A DNA stretch of 64,000 bases from Plazaster borealis (GCA_021014325.1 CM037474.1:3414488-3478487), one strand, 5' to 3'. Counted from the first letter of the stretch, positions 23,801 through 39,400 are shown. The notes: generated by a model from the letters alone, not told the origin. Made by a program: numbers and translations.

Positions 23801-26800
23801 GCAGACGATTCTGTTGCAGAAAGAAACAAAGATTGGAAGTCCTGTTTACCACAGAATACTGTGTCTGCGGTGCCTTGTAAAGCACATAATTCCACAGGCG
23901 CATAGGCTTAATTCCGCATTAAGGAGAGACTTCAAATTTGGACTTGATCACCTACAAGTTGTACACTGCAATTTTGTTACTAAGCACAAGACAAATCCTA
24001 GACAGGTCTTAGTGAAACAACATTCAGTTTGACGACCTCAAAATTGATTTACAACAGTGATCAACTAAAAATGACAAATTGGAAAACATAACAGAGTATA
24101 GCGGCCCAGAGGGGCCTTGAACAAGAAGTTAAGAAATAAATGAAGAAGCTGCATGTGTCATACAAACATTATGACATTTATAACAATTTGTATGGTTTCT
24201 GACTGGCACCCCCGAACAAAGACATTGACAAAATAGGGAGACCACCAACATAGGGCTAGATAGCTCAGTTGGTAGAGCGCCGGCATGTTAAACCGGAGGT
24301 TGTTGGTGCAAATCCCGCTCAAGTAAATTTTTCTTTGTTTCAACCCCAAATTATTTCAAATTTACCCAGTCAGTTTCCCTTGTGGTTTATAACCTGATAT
24401 TCAAAAATGTTGTCTCTACTTGTCACATAACGGAGGTATAATTACAAATAAATGACAATCCTGAGAAACGGGTAGAGGTGTTTCTTCACTTGGTCCAGAC
24501 AGCTTTATCAGTGTGCAACATTTCACATGATTTACAGACTCTCTAATTCAACTTAAATGGAACAACATAGGTTTGGAAATACGTGCATTTTTACACACGT
24601 ACTACGTTCCTTTTTACGCGCGTACTAAGCGTCCGACAAGCGCCCTACAAGCGCTCAAACAAGCGTGCACGCAAAGCAGTCACTTTTGGTTCGCCAATCA
24701 GCGTTGTTTTTCAGTCCATCCCTACCAGGGGTTAGCGACGAGAGGTATCAACACAGCGCGCTGCCATGGTAGCGAGGCTGATAATGACTGGACCTACCTC
24801 TCCGCCTCACTGTAATCTAGAACCTCACATGGGATTCCCGCTACATTGACCTGAGTAACATCCTCGCTGCTCTGGCCCAAGTTGTAACCCAAGATAGTCA
24901 GGTTGGTGTTGCCTCTTATGTGACTGCTTGGAGGATGAAACTAAAAGAAGGGAAAGAGACAAGATAAAAGTTGATTTACTTATTTATAAAAGGACAGAAC
25001 AGAATTAGTGATGAAAATTAATCCCAAAGATGAAACAAAAACTGAAGTTTTTAATGTCATTGTAAAAATATCTTCAGGCTTGATAATTCAGGAACTTCGG
25101 ATGAAGTATCAGGCCTGTATGTTTAGGTTACAAATCAAATAAATAACAGACCTAAGTTTTCTAAACACAACAAGACCACTTCAATAGCACTCCGCACGAA
25201 TGACGTTACTTTTACTTAAACTACCAGGATGTCAGACAAACTTTCCACTCACGCGATCACCACATCGGCGCGCCCGACCACAGTAAACACGAGTAAACAT
25301 AAAAACACCGACAATGGCTAGGACATGTATGCGCGCGTGCGTCAGTGAAATTTGACACGATGTTGCGTGGCGTCAACATTTTGAACTTCTATTTTTAGCA
25401 TTAGTGGGAAGTGTTATTGTGAAATTCTTCACAGTTGCTTATTATTCAAGATGTGTTGAAATAATACCACTGGGAAAACATGCATTTTTAAAAACCAACC
25501 AGTAGACTTTTTCACTTGGCGGACATCTTGTTTTTCTCTCAATCAAACCAATGTAACCAAACTGAGGCTGGAAGGGAAAAAAACCATCTGGTCCCTTTTG
25601 ATAAAATACTTATTAGAACTCTCATCTTTATTGTGTATTCAGGGAACCTGACAAAGCTGGACACACCGATCTATTGTCACAGGACATGTCACAGAATTGA
25701 TAATTCAAAACCAAGGACACTAAATTGAAGGAAATAATCTTTCTAGTCAGCGTGATTAAATTGACACAAATCACGAGCCGTTATAATCCATGACAACAGT
25801 AGGATAGGGTCGTGTGGAAGTACTTAATTCCTAGAGAGATTTAGGGCTTTGTAACGAGAGATGCAGGCAAACTTAATCCATGGAGAATTGGAAAAAAAAT
25901 AGCAGTGGCTTCATGAAACTCATCTTATGAGCAAGCAAAGTGCCAAGGCAAAACAATTTAATTCGTAATGTTAGTTCGCCAGATCTTGAAAATATCTTTG
26001 AACCCTAACAGGTTATTAATCTTCAGAACCAATCTTCTCCGATTTTCAAAACAGAGTGGAACTACTGATCATATTCAAGGATTTTAATCATACCCCTGTC
26101 CTACAAATCCATCAACAGATAAAAAAGCGTTTATTAAAAGTGAACCCTTGACAGAAGTGAATATTTAATTGTTTGACTGTCAATCTTGTCAGCCCATAAT
26201 CCCTAACCATAAGACAGACAGACAGACGTGTTTAGGAGAGTGACATAGTGGGCATTCCACAGGTTGTGACTATGATCCCTTTTCTTTAATCTTTTCTGTT
26301 TTAAACATTGTGGGCATGACCCCACAATGTAAGAAAAGCCCACAAGTACAGATCCTACTTACAAGTAGCCCCTCAATGTAGCTCTTGTAAGCACAGACAG
26401 ACAGACAGACAGACAAACAAACAACCTATCGAGCTGACAGTAGGATCAGGACATAAGTCTGTCCCATTCAGCCATGTCTCCGGCTGGCCATCATCACACA
26501 GTGACTCCTTGGAACACACTTGGGAACACTCACACCAATCACACACTCAGACCAGAAGTCTATTAACAGACATACAAACAGACAAACAAACTTTCAACCT
26601 ACCGAGCTGACAGTAGGATCCGGACATAATTCTGTCCCATTCAGCCATGTCTCCTTCTGGCCACACCTTGACTCCATGGAACACTCTTTGGAGCTCTCAC
26701 ACCAACCACAAGCGAACTTGGTATCCAGCATAAGGCATTTGCCACAGTTAGTTCTTGATACTGCACACTTGTAGAGGGTAACTACAAGAAAAAAGGAGAG

Positions 26801-29800
26801 GAAAAACTTTTTCTCAATGCAATTCAGAGCAATTTTATTATGGGCCATTTAGAATTGTTGATGTTTTAAAATTTTGGAGGTTTTTTTCATCCCGAAATAG
26901 TTTGGTGGGTCAAAGAGAGTCATAAGAAATCAAAGGTATATTTTCAATTCAAAAACAAAGACTAGAGGAAAGAAACACAGTTAAAACAAAATTGGAAATT
27001 AAACAATTTGGGTGGGTTAAACAAAATATTTAAAAAATTCTTCCAAAATTGAAAAGCACTGATAATTCTGAATGGCCCCTGAATGACAAAACCGTTCCTG
27101 TGCCAGTGCTTTTTGCCATAACTGGGATACACCCAGCATTAATTTTGTTTTAAACGCATCACAGGCATCTTCGAACAGTGATATTGACACAACTACAGAA
27201 AACGCAAGCAAGATACGGTATTTTCACTACGAGTACGTGAGCAAAAATGCGTCCTGGTAATGGTGGGAAATTACTGGTACAGCACATATAAAATTGAACT
27301 AACATCGATTAGTCTACATGCACAGTAATCAATTTGAAAACAAAGATGAAATCTAATTTTAAACTAGATTTTCCTGGAAAGGATTGACCTAGTTGTCTGT
27401 TGTCCCCCCCCCCCACTCACAGGGTCCATATATGTCATAAATCACTTTTGCAGCCACAGTTTCCAGTGAAAGTGCGTGTTATTGGCCTGCCCTTTTCGGG
27501 CAGTGAAAGTGCATTTTATTGTCCTGCTGTCCCTTTCGGGAAATAAACTTGAACTTCATATAACAACTACTAAAAACAAGATAAGTAAAACAATTCATAT
27601 TTTGCACTTCACAGAACTTCATGTTGCATTGATTTTATAAACACGTCACAGTCTGTGATCAACCCCCAACAGGCACTTTTGTGGTCAATTAAAAATGACA
27701 TAGGCCTACAATACCACACAGACTGGCATCAGGTTTAAGGACATTTCACATTTCACAGAATTTGGACTCCAACATTGCCACTGGAACATTTACCACTTCC
27801 CCTTTTAGGATATTTTTTTCCAATTTCCGCATTCGAATGAACATACAGCATGAACCCCCGTTCTCTGAAATAGTACAGTTTTTTCATAGCTGAGTGGCAA
27901 GCACACCTGGGCCCAATTTGCATGTAAGCACAAAAACTTGCTAAGCACAGAAAACTCTCGCTTAGGAAAAATAGCTTACCAGCCAAAATACCATACAGTT
28001 ACCATTGCTGTGACTGGTACCTCACTTATATCTTGCTTAGCAAAGAAATTTGCTAAGCAGAATTTTCTGCTAAACAGCTTTATGAAATTGGGCCCTGGTT
28101 CAAAGAGTGGGGTTATGGTCCCAAATGTGGCACTTGTGTCCTTAGACAAGTGAGACACTTAACCACAATTGTCTGTCCTTAGGATGGGACATTGTGGCGT
28201 GTTGTGGCCGAGCGGATAAGAACACCGAACTCAAGCTCTGGTGTTTCTGATCAGCAGAGTGTGGGTTCGAATCCCAGTCGTGACACTTGTGTCCTTAAGC
28301 AAGACACTTAACCAACTGCTTCGTCCTTCGGATGGGACGTTAAGCCGTAGGTCCCGTTGTTGTGTAATGCACGTAAAAGAACCCAGTGCACTTATCGTGA
28401 AGAGAAGGGGTTCGCCCCGGATGTTCCTGGTTTGATTGGCTGCATATTGCGCCACAGCACCTTGTAAACCATTACATGGTGCTATGCAGAGGAATAGGTC
28501 TCATACTTCAACACGTAACTCCACTTACCTTGTAGGAAAAATACTGAGCGCTTTGAGACACCCATCGGTGTATAAAGCGCTATATAAGAACTGCGTATTA
28601 TTATTATTACTATTATTATTATTATTAAAGCTGTAGACTCCAAACGTTGTGTAATGCAAGAACTTCGTCCACTAATTGTTAAAGGGATTGCATACCTTTG
28701 GTAACTGGAACCCACTGTTTGTTTCAATCCTATATAGTTGTAGATATATACCATAAAAATAACCTGTGAAAATTTCATTTCAAAAGGTGTAAGCGCTTTT
28801 GAGTTATTGCTGAAAATCTGGAGCGGTTATGTCCATGCAGGAAGAATAATCTGCTAATTGGAAAACACAATCTAAGAAACATTACTGCAGTAACGCTTCT
28901 CAGATTCAAATTTCTGGGGATAAAAAGTGATATCTTTTTCCATAACTGCAGTACTTCGAAGTGAAAAGTTTCTCAAAATCAAAATGTATCCAAAGCTGCT
29001 GGATTCTCACCAAGTCAGTTTTGGTTGCCATTAATTTTCAGAGTCATTACCAAATGTATTCAGACCCTTTAAGAGAAGAGGTTTGCCCAGGTGTTTCTGG
29101 CATGGTTGACTGCAAATTACGCCGCAACACCTTGTGAACTGTTACAAGATGCTATAAAAATGGTTCTTATCATTCAAAATGGCACTGTGCACCTGTCGCA
29201 AAATAACGAGTGCTTCGAGACGCCCGCTGACAAAAAAAAATGTTTTTATCATATAAAGGCTAAAATTATTATTATTTATAGAGAATCTTGAAGGATTAAA
29301 GAGTCTTACCGTGTATGTCGGATGGGTTGTCCAGGAGAAACTTTCCTTCATTCCATCTCACGCTGAACTCGGCCTTTATGAAGCTGTCATTTGAAGTGTA
29401 GTTGTACTGTGTGAATCAAACAATTCCATCAATTTGAAGTTGACAAAAGAATAGACAAATTCATATCTCATTACAAATAAAGATATCCTTAAAGATGTTT
29501 AAAGATCTTTAAAATACAATATTGTACTTCCAATATTTGATATTCAACATTGATAATCCAGAGGGGGGGAAAAGAAATTAAAAAACAGCCAATATTTCTC
29601 GTCTTTTGTTGAAATAAAAATAACAAACTGACATTCAAAAATACTTATTCTACTTTCTCAGCTGAAGGATCAGCAGAATAAACACAATACTGCCCTGTTG
29701 GCCTTTTGTTTTTCAACCAAGCAGATTCCATTAAAGAGGGGGGGAAATTAGCCCCCTCCCCACCCCAACAAAAATCAAAAAGGAAGGGGGGAAAGGGGAG

Positions 29801-32800
29801 GGGAAGGGAAGATAATCTGTAAGGTTCAAAATATTCCACCAAAACTTTATGTCCTATTACAAAATGCTGTGATGTTAACAGTAGATTCGTTATGATTTTA
29901 TAGTTAAATGCAGATTGCTGTTCGTAAAAATGCAATTCAAATATAAATCCGGAGTTGTTTATTTTCGAACAAAAGAAATCTTGGAGCAATATCTTAACGA
30001 GGAATAGAAACCACATGAAAGATAAACAATCAATTTGTATGAAAGTAATTTTACCAACTATATTAAAAGGACATCAATGAACATAAGAAAGCAATGGTTT
30101 GGGGGAAATAGTCTCAGTCTGAGGTATATTTTCTTGTCCATACTCCTATTAAACAATCCAAGATTATCTCAAATAAGTAACTAAATGATGTCGCCACTAT
30201 AAAGCAGAGTTGGGGACTAGAGTCTAACACTTGGACTCGAGTCGCACTTGAGTCCCATCATTACGAGTCTTGGGACTTGCCTTGAAAGACTTGAGAGTTG
30301 ACTTGAGACTAAGGCCGTATCTGAATTGGCGGCTACAGCTACGACTACGACTGTTGCTAAGGACGTACTACACTTCAACGCATGATGAAGTGGAAATCTA
30401 GCCATATCCGTAGCTGTAGCTGCTAAGTGGAATATGGACTTGAGCTCCATGACTTGTTGACAATGAACACTCGGAAGTAAACACTACCTTCTTTTTTTTA
30501 GTTTTTTTTATGAGATTGATGTAATTGAATAACACATTATTTAACTTCCAAGCTCTATTCAACGTAGAATATTTCTGGTTTTTCGAAAATAATCCAAACT
30601 GTACTATTGTCACAAAAGTGAATTACACAAGGCTAAACTTACCAAACATTTCACAATATAATAATTGTTTTTTTTTTCAGTGTGTTTGAAAGACTGGAGG
30701 CTTGAAACTTGAAACATTTCTAGTTTTTTCGTAAATTCTCCGAAGTGTATGCTATCTTTTCACTTGTCCAAAAAGTGAATTACAAAAATTCTGAACTTAT
30801 CGATCATTTCAGAATGTAATTATTAAGGTTTTTGAGCTTGTATTTTTAAAAGTGTTTTTGAATCGCACACCATGAAGACTGGAGACAGACTTGACTTAAG
30901 ACATTAGACTTGATGAGAACTGTGCTTTAAAGTACCCTCTTTTCAGTGCATTTGATGGCATTATCTCCCATCTTTATGGCCGGCGTTGTGATCTCCATGC
31001 CGTCATACTTCAGGACGCACTCGTATCCATCCTGTAACAAACAGAATATGGTATCGTCATCAGGTAAAAAACCCAGGCATTAAGAGTTCAAGACATAGCG
31101 GGTTCGTTTCTTGGGCACGGCGTCTGGACGAGGAGAGCAGATGTGGTTAATGAGACGGAGAAGTACAGGGAGGTAAACATCATCTTTAGGATTAATTCTG
31201 GTTGCTGATAACATATAATAAAAACTAATCGTATAAAAAAGTCTGTCGATGCATTTATACTTTCAGTCCTTGAACTTGGTTCATAAAGGAACTTTTTTCT
31301 TTTACCCAAACAAAAGACATCTTTTCCGAACAGATCTTTATTCAACACTGAAAACGCTTTTAGCATTTTTCTAAAACATGACTTCTGTTCTTGAAAACCA
31401 ATTCAGTTGCAACAATTAACAAAGAGGCAACTGACTTCCGTGAAGTTCAAGGTTTAATCTAAGAGATTTGAGGCCCTCTCTTCTACAGTACTATTCAGTG
31501 AATATATGCATACTGTACATTTTGCAAACTTATTGATTTTCATCGGCTGTACTTTTCCCACCAAAATAATCAATATGCTACACAAGTTATTAATTCGCAT
31601 AGTACGCGCGAGTTCAAATTTTTACAATGACTCTTATCTACATATATACATCAACTGTCCAGTGGTCCTTTGAACAAAATTTCTTAAAGGAGGAAAAAGA
31701 ACATCATGACATTCAATATTTTCAAGGATTCTAAACTACAAAGTTTAAAACACTTTTTTACAAAGCGTCAAGGTCACTCATGCGTGTGAATATTGACAAC
31801 AGCTGCAACAACACTTCTAATGACTTCCCATTCACATGAAATTCCTTGCCAAAACACTGAAGCCAGGAAAAAAAAACAAAAAAACTAAGCCACGTTTCCT
31901 GACCATTGTCTGAATTAGCCGGGAGTCATATTCCACGCAAACGTCAAAACAGAAATCAAAATCCAGAACGTTGTTTTGGTTACACTAGTAATGACTCTTG
32001 GAATAGCTACAAGGAATTTAAACTCAAATATTGCCAGTATTTCTCAACAAGTACAGAAAATAAACCTGCCTGAAATAGCTTAATAAAACAAACACAGGAA
32101 AATTATGGTCATAACAATGTAAACAAAAATTCTCTATTATATGAAGATTACTAGATGTAGGTGGCTAATCACTGGTTTTTAAAAACATGCTTAAGGGTAT
32201 TACGGTTGATGACCTTGAACTGTTGACTTTTGTGAATATAAACTGTAAAGAAGTCGGTTAATTATACATTGAGAAGTCATTATTTAGGTGGAGGGGCTTG
32301 AACAGTGGTGCTCTTTGTTTAACCCTTAAAATGTTGAAAAATCTGGATGCCTCCACTCTCCCCCCCCCCCCTTCTCCAAAGGCAGGGAGAAATAAAGATT
32401 GTTGTTTTATTCAAATTTCATTGAGGGAAACAAAGGGTGACTGAATGGGACAGGGGCGTTTCTTGGGTTAGCTGAAAGAGAATTGATCCTGCACTAAGTT
32501 TCCCCTGCCACCGGTGCATAAACATACAAGTATTCTTCAGTGAGTAGTTCTAAACTAGATTCTTTTTGTTAAGTGGACTTAAAGGCACTGGACACGTTTG
32601 GTAATTGTCAAAGACCAGTATCCTCACTTGGTGTAAATTGGTCATCGAAGTTGCAAGAAAATAATGAAAGAAAAAACACAAATTTGTGTACTTTCAGATG
32701 CCTGAAAAAGGCTTAGGCCTGATGTCTTTTTTTCAAATTCAAATATTTTAGTGAGAAATTACCTCTTTCTCAAAAACTATGTTACTTCAGAGTGAGTCGT

Positions 32801-33339
32801 TTCTCACAATGTTTTATACTATCAACAGCTCTCCGTTGCTCGTTACCAAGTAAGTTTTTATGCTAAAATATATTTTGAGTAATTACCAAACGTGTCCAGT
32901 GCCTTTAAATTAAGGAGACTTGCAAATCCTGTATACTTTTATAACATGTTAAGCTTACCTCCACAGGAAGTTTGAAAGCAAGCAGACTAAACTCGCTGGT
33001 TTCACTGGCAGGGATAAGAATTTCCACACCACTGCCTAGCTCAATCCTCGGGCAAAAGTCCTTACCAGATGTCAGAGGGTTTCCCTATAAATTCAATGAA
33101 TACCCAAAAGGCACAGTTTAAAAATACTAGGTCAGATCTTTTGCCGATTTGACCCGAAAACTTAGATTTATATTTTAAATAGCACTTCTTATAGATTTGA
33201 GAAAGTTATAAGCTTTCAATTAAGAAATTGCAGGAAAAAGTGGTAGCTAATTAATAACTGAAAGTGAATTTTGTTGGGATCCCGACATTTTCTCATGATG
33301 TCCATTAGCCGTTTACAAATAATTTTGCATGTTATGTAC

Positions 33340-33425
<86 letters not shown>

Positions 33426-36400
33426 TTATTGATTTTATATTGCGCTCTCTCCAGGACCAGCCTGTTCGAGGGCGCATAACATTAAAAATGGCATAAGAAA
33501 ATTACGTATATGTAGTAAACAGTTTAAGAAAAGTACACCAATAAAAAATAAAGCAAAATAGAAATCAAAGCCTTACAGGCAAAAAAAGGTGCATGAACAC
33601 CATAAAACTATAAAAAAGCTGAAAAACAATGCAACTTTGGTACAAGAAAGCATTTAAAAAGTACACAATCAAATAAAAACCAAAAACCGACAGATACAAA
33701 ACTCACTGACATTAGTTAATGCACATTAATGAAGGCTTTCTTAAAAAGGAAAGTTTTAAGTTCAGATTTAAAAAGACTTTGAGAATGCAGTATACGAATA
33801 TAAGATGGCAAGTTGTGACATGTGTTTTGTGCATTGTTTGTGGCATATGCAAAAGTGTTCGTATTGTTTATAGTTTAGAAACAGCATCATCTGTCAAAAA
33901 TTGTTCAGAGGGAAAAAAATTCTGTACACGAAAGTCATGCCATGCAACTTTAGAGAACAATAATTTTGTCCATGATTTGCCAAAACTTTGTCTATAATGA
34001 AGTTCCTTTTTTTTTTTTAATGTTGTCGTTTTCAGAGAACGGAAGTCATATCCTCTTTAAATAGTGGGAAGAGTATCATTTCCTGTGAACTCCATCAAAT
34101 TTAAAACATCTGAATTTAATTTCACGTCTTTACTCTCATTTATCTGAAGCTGTCACAGCTTGGTTGTTCTGAAACATTTAAAGGGTTTTGTCCTGAAAAG
34201 TTTCAAGGTTTTGTCCGGAAAATTTTCAAGGTTTTGTCCTGAAAAATTTCAAGGTTTTGTCCTGAAAAGTTTCAAGGTTTTGTCCTGAAAAGTTTCAAGG
34301 TTGGTACTGAAACGTGCTTACAATTTCACAAATTTAGACTTGCATGATGTTTTGTGCCATGCATCGTACAGTCACAAGTGAATGCTCCATTTGAGTTCTT
34401 CAGACTAAATCCAATGTTGCTATGTCACATGACTCGGGGCAAAGCTTTCCCAGTGCAACCTCTAGATCAGCAAAGACTGGTCCTTGTGCCACACATTTCC
34501 TTGCGAATTGCATATGGGTGTTTGTTGTCTCTTATTAGCCTGCCCCGGACCATGTGACATAGCAACACTGGATTTAGTCTGAGGAATTCAAATTGAGCAT
34601 TTATTTGCGATCGAACAAGGCATTGTACCAGATATCATTCAAATCTTACACGCAAATGGCATATTGTATCAATTAACACATGACACAAGGCAAACATCCT
34701 TGTTATTAAAGTGGTACAATCTACTTTTGTCAAGACCAAGATAAACACAGATTGCAGCGAAGATTAAGCTGCAATTACATTACTGGTACACTCTTTCAAA
34801 GAAAAATAATGTCACTATTATCTGTTCTTATCCAGAACCCTCTTAATCTAGCCTTACCATAATAACTTCAAACAAAAATCACATCATAAGGGAAAACACA
34901 ATAATTGTTTTAAGATTGTAATATCACATAAAATAAATTTATGTAGCCAATGACAGTTTAAATAAAACCAGCTGATCAGTTTTTCTTCTGTGATTGAATT
35001 GTTGTAAATCAGCCTATGTGCTGCGAGGACAGTTTTTAATAAACCATTTTATCTATCTATCTATTTATCAATTGTTTAAAATTATTTTAAAATCAATTTT
35101 TCTAAATTTTCTAATTTTAAATCACTCTCAAACTTTCAATGAAAACAATTGATGAAATTTTTTTGATTTTAATTTTTCAAAAAGTAATCATAAACTCACC
35201 TCCCGATATCCAACAACACCAGTTGCGTTGCAGCTGCTGGCATCGCCCATACACCGATTCTCCTTAACACACCAGTTACACATGAACGCATTGTCTACAC
35301 ATTTGGTACAGCTATCAAACGCGTTACAGTTGTACAGGTCAAAGGTCGTGTTAACAATGAGCATATCAGTCTCCGTGGATCGGATGGACAGCGGTATGGA
35401 CACAGAGCCTGGAAATTAAAAACAAAATTAGATTATGGCGGTAAGTAAGTAGTTTAGCTGTTAAGGGGTCGTACAAAGTGGAGCAGACAGCACTATTTTC
35501 AAAAGATCATCTGTTCATGGTCTGTTCAATCGAAGTTTCACATTTTTCGTGTACCGTCTCTTGTTATGAAAATAAATAATTGAATATTTTTAGTCCTTAT
35601 TCAATCTATTCTAATTTACTGTTAGTATACAGAGTCCTTTGAAGAAAACAGTGGCTTTTACTAATATGGGCTACCCTATCTAAATAAAACTGCAATTAAT
35701 TAACAAACAGGGTGTGGAAATTAGAAGAAATGCAATCTTATATCATTTGTTTTTTACCTTTACACCGATGTGTATTAAGCACTATACACTCGGTACTTTC
35801 CCGAGTTCTGTGAAAAAATCCACAGGCAAATCACTCGGGTGGGATTCGAACCCCTGACCTTTGCATTGCTAGAGCAGATGTCTTACCACTAGACCACCGA
35901 GCTAGGCCGGTGGCTAGAGGCAGTTCGAATCCTATGTTTTAGCAGCGCGTACCGCAACGATTTAATATATGTTAATTTTGCATCGGGGATAAAGAATATC
36001 ATTTGCTTTTGACCCTCACACCGATGTGTATTAAGCACAAAATAAGCACAAATGCAATCTTGTGAGGTTTGCAATATCACCTAAAGTATCGTTGCTCTTA
36101 AATTACACACAGTACCTTGTTGTAGCAGCTGCTTTTAGATTACATAACAGTACATGTAACTTGTTTATGCAGCTGTAAATTAGTTGTATAAGCCCGACTA
36201 GAATTCATTACAATTCATTGTCTTGTTACTGTTGTTGTAGTTGTTGTTGTTGTTGTTTTGTTGTTGCTTCTAGATTACATATCTGTACCTTGTTCAAACA
36301 GCTGTAAGTTGTTTGTATCAGGGGATTGGCAGAAGACTGTGGAGTTCCCGTAGGTTTCGGACAGACTGGCATCCAGAGGTGTTGAGCCAAGATCTCCAAA

Positions 36401-39400
36401 GACACACTCGTAGGAAAAACTCAAGCTGCTGTTGAGTTTGGGAAGACTTGTTACCTGGATCTCAAGCTGTGACGAAGAATGAAAACAGACCAATGATATG
36501 ATTGAGTTTTATTATTAAGGTGGATTAAAGGATATGGTTGAACACAAAATATCTACCGATACATCAATAGTCTTGGAGGTAGATAAAACCATAGAGGTGA
36601 TACACTCTGTTTGAACACTACGTTCATCACAGCTTATTCATTTCATTGCACTGTCAAAACACATACGTATTTGAATAATTCTGTTAAACTACCACAAATG
36701 TCCAAGCAAAGTTTAAACTCCATTAATGGCTCATCTTGAAGAAAGGGCAACTATTGTGCCTTCTTTACAATTACACATACAAATTTTCTAGCAACTGACA
36801 ATGCATCAGCAACATCAATAAAAAGATTCAATTTGTCAAATTAATAAACAAGAACAACTATAGCATAGCAAGTCAAAAGATTACATTTTGAAGAAAATTG
36901 TATTTTTTCAAAAGCAGCTAAACTTTAACAGTGATAATAGTCTAGTGATTGGTACATGTACCTGCAACATTTTAAAACCAAGTGAGGTTAAAGATGACCC
37001 CCCCCCTAAAAAAAAGCTTATATTTTCAAATAATCCCCCAAATTACAAAACCTCTTTAAAGTTTAATCAAGGATGGAGTATCATAAAGAATTGTAGAGCT
37101 CATCAAGATGACAGCAAACTGATCATATGTAAAGAGAAAGTCTGCCGTCAGGAAATATTGGCTTCAGTTTTCCTGTCGCATTACGGTTGGTTTGCCATGT
37201 GAGTTATATTACCATTTCAAGAGACTCATGGGCAAATTCCGGAGGAAATGAAATTTCTGCTGAGGGACAACTACGGCCGAGTCGAAATTGGCTTTGGCTG
37301 TGGCTCAGCTTTGGCTGTTGCTAAGGGTGTTGCTATGGGCATCCTGTGCTTCAACGCATGTCAACATAGTGACCAAGCCACAGCCGTAGCCCCAGCCGCC
37401 AATTTGGACACGGCCTAAAACAGAGCTTAAAACGCTTACAACTGGTCTGCACACAAAATTGCTATGCAAAGCGAAAAACCTTGCTCAGCAGCTAGAGCTA
37501 ACAAGCCAAAACGCCATATACTTCACATTGCTATGACTGGTGCCCTGCTAATTTTTTGCTAAGCAAAGAGATTTGCTCAACAATATTTTCTGCTTCACAG
37601 TTCTATGGAATTGGGAACTCGTTCCCAGCAAAATTTGTAGAAGATGTTTGTGAAAATGAATTTATTGAACAGTTTTTCTGCAAAAAGGTTCTATGAAAAA
37701 GATCCTTGGCCGTATTTCGAAAATCTTTTAAGCAGAAAAAAACTGCTAAGAAAATTATTTGCTAAGCAAAGTAACAGCCAGGCACCAGTCATACCAATGT
37801 GAACGGCATGACATTTTGGCTGCTAACCTGTTTCTGCTCAGCAGGATTTTTGATGCTAAGCAAGTCTAATTGCAGTTGGGCCATTAATCCAGACATTGAA
37901 ATCTTCTTATCATGCAGGAAATTTATATCAGAAACAATCGTCTTGTGAGTAGGACATCCTGTTACATCCTGTCATGGAGCTGCTTAAGCAGAAAGGACAT
38001 TTTCTGCTCAGCAAAAATGAGCAGGAAACCGTGTCACAGATGGTAGTGGTACATGTGGAACAGTATGTTTGGCTGGTGACCTTATTCTGATAAGCAAAAT
38101 TGTTTTGTGCTTAGCTTCTTTTTGTGCTTAAGTAGCTCTATGACATTGGGCCCTGGATACGTTTCTTTAAAGGCATCGTACACGTTTGGTAATTACTCAA
38201 AATATATACTAGCATAAAAACTGACTTGGTAACGAGCAACAGAGAGCTGTTGATAGTATAAAACATTGTGAGAAACGACTCCCTCTGAAGTAACGTAGTT
38301 TTTGAGAAAGAGGTAATTTCTCACTAAAATAAAAAAAGACTTCTAGCTAGAAGCCTTTTATTCCTATCTGAAAGCACACAAATTTGTACAACAAGGGTGT
38401 TTTTTCTTTCATCATTTTCCTGCAACTTCGATGACCAATTGAGCCCAAATGTTCACAGGCTTGTTGTTTTATGCATATGTTGGGATACACCAAATGAGAA
38501 CACTGGTCTTTGACAATTACCAAACGTGTACGATGCCTTTAAATAAGGAAGAAGGTCTACTCTGCAATCCACTAATTTCTCTTATAGTTCCGCTTGATGA
38601 TATTTTGAACAGACCTTTTAACCTTCCAGAGACCATTGTACAAAGATGCCCCATAGCTGCTGCAAACGGCTGCAAGACTTGACCTACTTCCATTCAACCA
38701 AATACGCCACATTACATGTAAAGATCGCGTCATGGACATTTTCTAATAAACCCCATGTCAATATACCAACTACATTTCTGAAACAAAACCAACTTTCTGT
38801 TTCGTACCATTTTCCAGACATTTTACCTGGAAAATTGTGAAAATGAAATCAACAATATCAGGCATGTCTGGACGTATGGTAATGGTTATACAGAAATTAA
38901 TGGTCTTTTAAAGGTTTAATCATGGTCAACAATCCCTTTTGGTTTCTTTCAGTTTGGGAAGCGGATAAGCACTAAAATGCTTAGCAGCATTTGGGTTGCC
39001 AGCTAAACTACCATTTGGACTACATAACTTGTCACTGGCTCCCTGGTAATTTTGCTTAGTAAAGGCATTTGTTAAGAACTCTATGAAATTTTGGTGGTTT
39101 CTTCCATGAATCTAGTTTACCTCTGTTTGTGGGGAGTCGCTGGGAATGCTGGGCGGAGTCACTGATTGGATCTTGATGCAAAGGGTTTTCATTCCTATCC
39201 AGTGATTGGTCATTGAAGAGGCACGGGGACACTCTGCATCAAGACGTCTTGTGCATCTGAGAGAAGGGAACAAGTGAAGTATTAAGTTTATGTCAATTCA
39301 GAAGCAGCCCTTTGAAAAACCACAGAGACCACAAGCCGCTTAAACCAAAATGACCATAGTGGCCACAACAGGCCAAAGATTTAACCTACTTCCATTCAAC

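Noticed and set aside
24252..24326. Functional tRNA gene
   Set aside because: A- and B-box-like regions are present, but the acceptor stem pairs poorly and the B box is GGTGCAAATCC. The copy at 45.3 kb shows it is part of a repeat.
29645..30016. 123-codon minus-strand open frame
   Set aside because: Intronic, low complexity (F, L, P runs), no domain, no splice-compatible plexin match.
33719..33997. 92-codon plus-strand frame that looks cysteine-rich
   Set aside because: The true signal is on the minus strand, a LINE C-terminus ending at 33716. The plus-strand frame is its shadow.
34184..34312. CRISPR-like array
   Set aside because: The 23-bp units are directly contiguous with no spacers, and this is a eukaryotic intron.
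36100..36180. Duplicated copy of exon 6 junction (TACCTTGTTGTAGCAGCTG)
   Set aside because: Resembles the intron next to exon 6 only over a short stretch. No coding frame, likely local slippage.
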